DNA from: Desulforapulum autotrophicum HRM2 | Lineage (GTDB): Bacteria; Desulfobacterota; Desulfobacteria; Desulfobacterales; Desulfobacteraceae | Length of the DNA stretch: 64,000 bases | Assembly (NCBI RefSeq): GCF_000020365.1 | Contig: NC_012108.1 | Location: 3,976,001 to 4,040,000 of the forward strand | Direction: 5' to 3' | Shown: piece after piece, positions 63,823 through 64,000 of the stretch | How the letters are laid out: each line of letters starts with the position of its first letter | How positions within the stretch are numbered: the first letter of the stretch is position 1 | The notes under the pieces: model-generated | The model's database searches: none | What the model saw: the letters and a program-made list of their open reading frames with translations, nothing else | What the model was told of the DNA's origin: nothing | Translations under genes and position numbers: made by a program

Positions 63823-64000
63823 ATGAAAACCATAATCTTAAACAACATCGATATGGCCCAGGAGCTGTTTGGCCGCCACAACGATAACATCTCAAAAATA
63901 GCAGACACCACTGAAACAAAAATCGACGTCAGGGGCAACGAACTTCACCTCAGGGGAAAGGAGACAGACGTCCTTGTTGCCGAAAACATCATCCACCAGC
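63823..64000 (+). CDS. PhoH-like protein, N-terminal part (runs off the window end)
   Basis: The frame opens with ATG at 63823 and stays open to the end, giving 59 residues. MKTIILNNIDMAQELFGRHN with NISKIADTTETKIDVRGNEL and LRGKETDVLVAENII is the N-terminal pattern of PhoH-like ATPases of the PhoH/YbeZ type, which act with RNases such as YbeY. The ATPase domain itself is outside the window. Confidence 0.75.
   Translation, partial: MKTIILNNIDMAQELFGRHNDNISKIADTTETKIDVRGNELHLRGKETDVLVAENIIHQ

Overview
This 64 kb window reads as chromosomal core sequence of a Gram-negative, anaerobic deltaproteobacterium. It most resembles a marine sulfate reducer of the Desulfobacteraceae (Desulfobacterium type). 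The assignment is an inference. It rests on a split F1Fo operon with paired b and b' subunits, Na+/H+ antiporters (NhaD and a multi-subunit Mrp system), an EtfBA pair with an iron-sulfur membrane oxidoreductase, large FAD/FeS/CCG fusion dehydrogenases, and an MglA/roadblock cluster. I see no insertion sequence, integrase, prophage, CRISPR array or rRNA. Base composition looks even and coding density is high.

Layout. 1-2.6 kb (minus): a GlmU-like uridylyltransferase, zapB-like, zapA, 6S RNA and the 5' part of rny. 2.7-8.7 kb (minus): ATP synthase atpF'-F-H-A-G-D-C, without subunits a and c. 8.9-14.3 kb (minus): the rod-shape operon mreB-mreC-mreD-mrdA-rodA. 14.4-16.3 kb: a serine hydrolase and an LD-carboxypeptidase. 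16.5-18.4 kb: an NhaD antiporter with an inserted PAS domain. 18.76 kb (plus): a free-standing tRNA-Pro(GGG) with promoter and terminator. 19.0-27.3 kb (minus): a twelve-gene Mrp-type operon with three MrpD/NuoL-like subunits, two tiny membrane proteins and a terminal cyclic-nucleotide-binding protein. 27.5-31.8 kb (minus): a U32 RlhA-like protein, a small DRR-motif protein and a DEAD-box helicase. 31.8-45.8 kb (plus): a Ski2-like helicase, EttA, an EamA transporter, RF3, then serC-serA-(FAD/FeS dehydrogenase)-rsmE. 45.8-51.0 kb: a PATAN/DUF4388 protein convergent with a six-gene minus-strand cluster of an MglA-type GTPase and three roadblock-like proteins. 51.2-53.1 kb: a small protein, a second EamA transporter, an RND-pump remnant and UspA. 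53.2-57.9 kb (minus): tetR, EMO-like oxidoreductase, etfB, etfA. 58.2-61.0 kb (plus): class II aldolase, a FlgM-associated protein, flgM and a sigma-54-promoted small protein. 61.0-63.7 kb (minus): cvpA-mazG-hisH-hisF. The window ends inside a phoH-like gene.

How the genes work together. Much of the window concerns membrane energetics: ATP synthase, two kinds of Na+/H+ exchanger, and an ETF-to-quinone branch that probably serves acyl-CoA oxidation under a TetR/FadR-like repressor. The serC-serA-dehydrogenase arrangement suggests that SerA is driven by oxidation of a 2-hydroxy acid by-product.

The best candidates for something not yet described are the MglA/roadblock/PATAN cluster (45.8-51.0 kb), the extended Mrp operon with its cNMP-binding last gene, and the PAS-regulated NhaD. 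All functions are assigned from motifs and context by eye. No database search was run.
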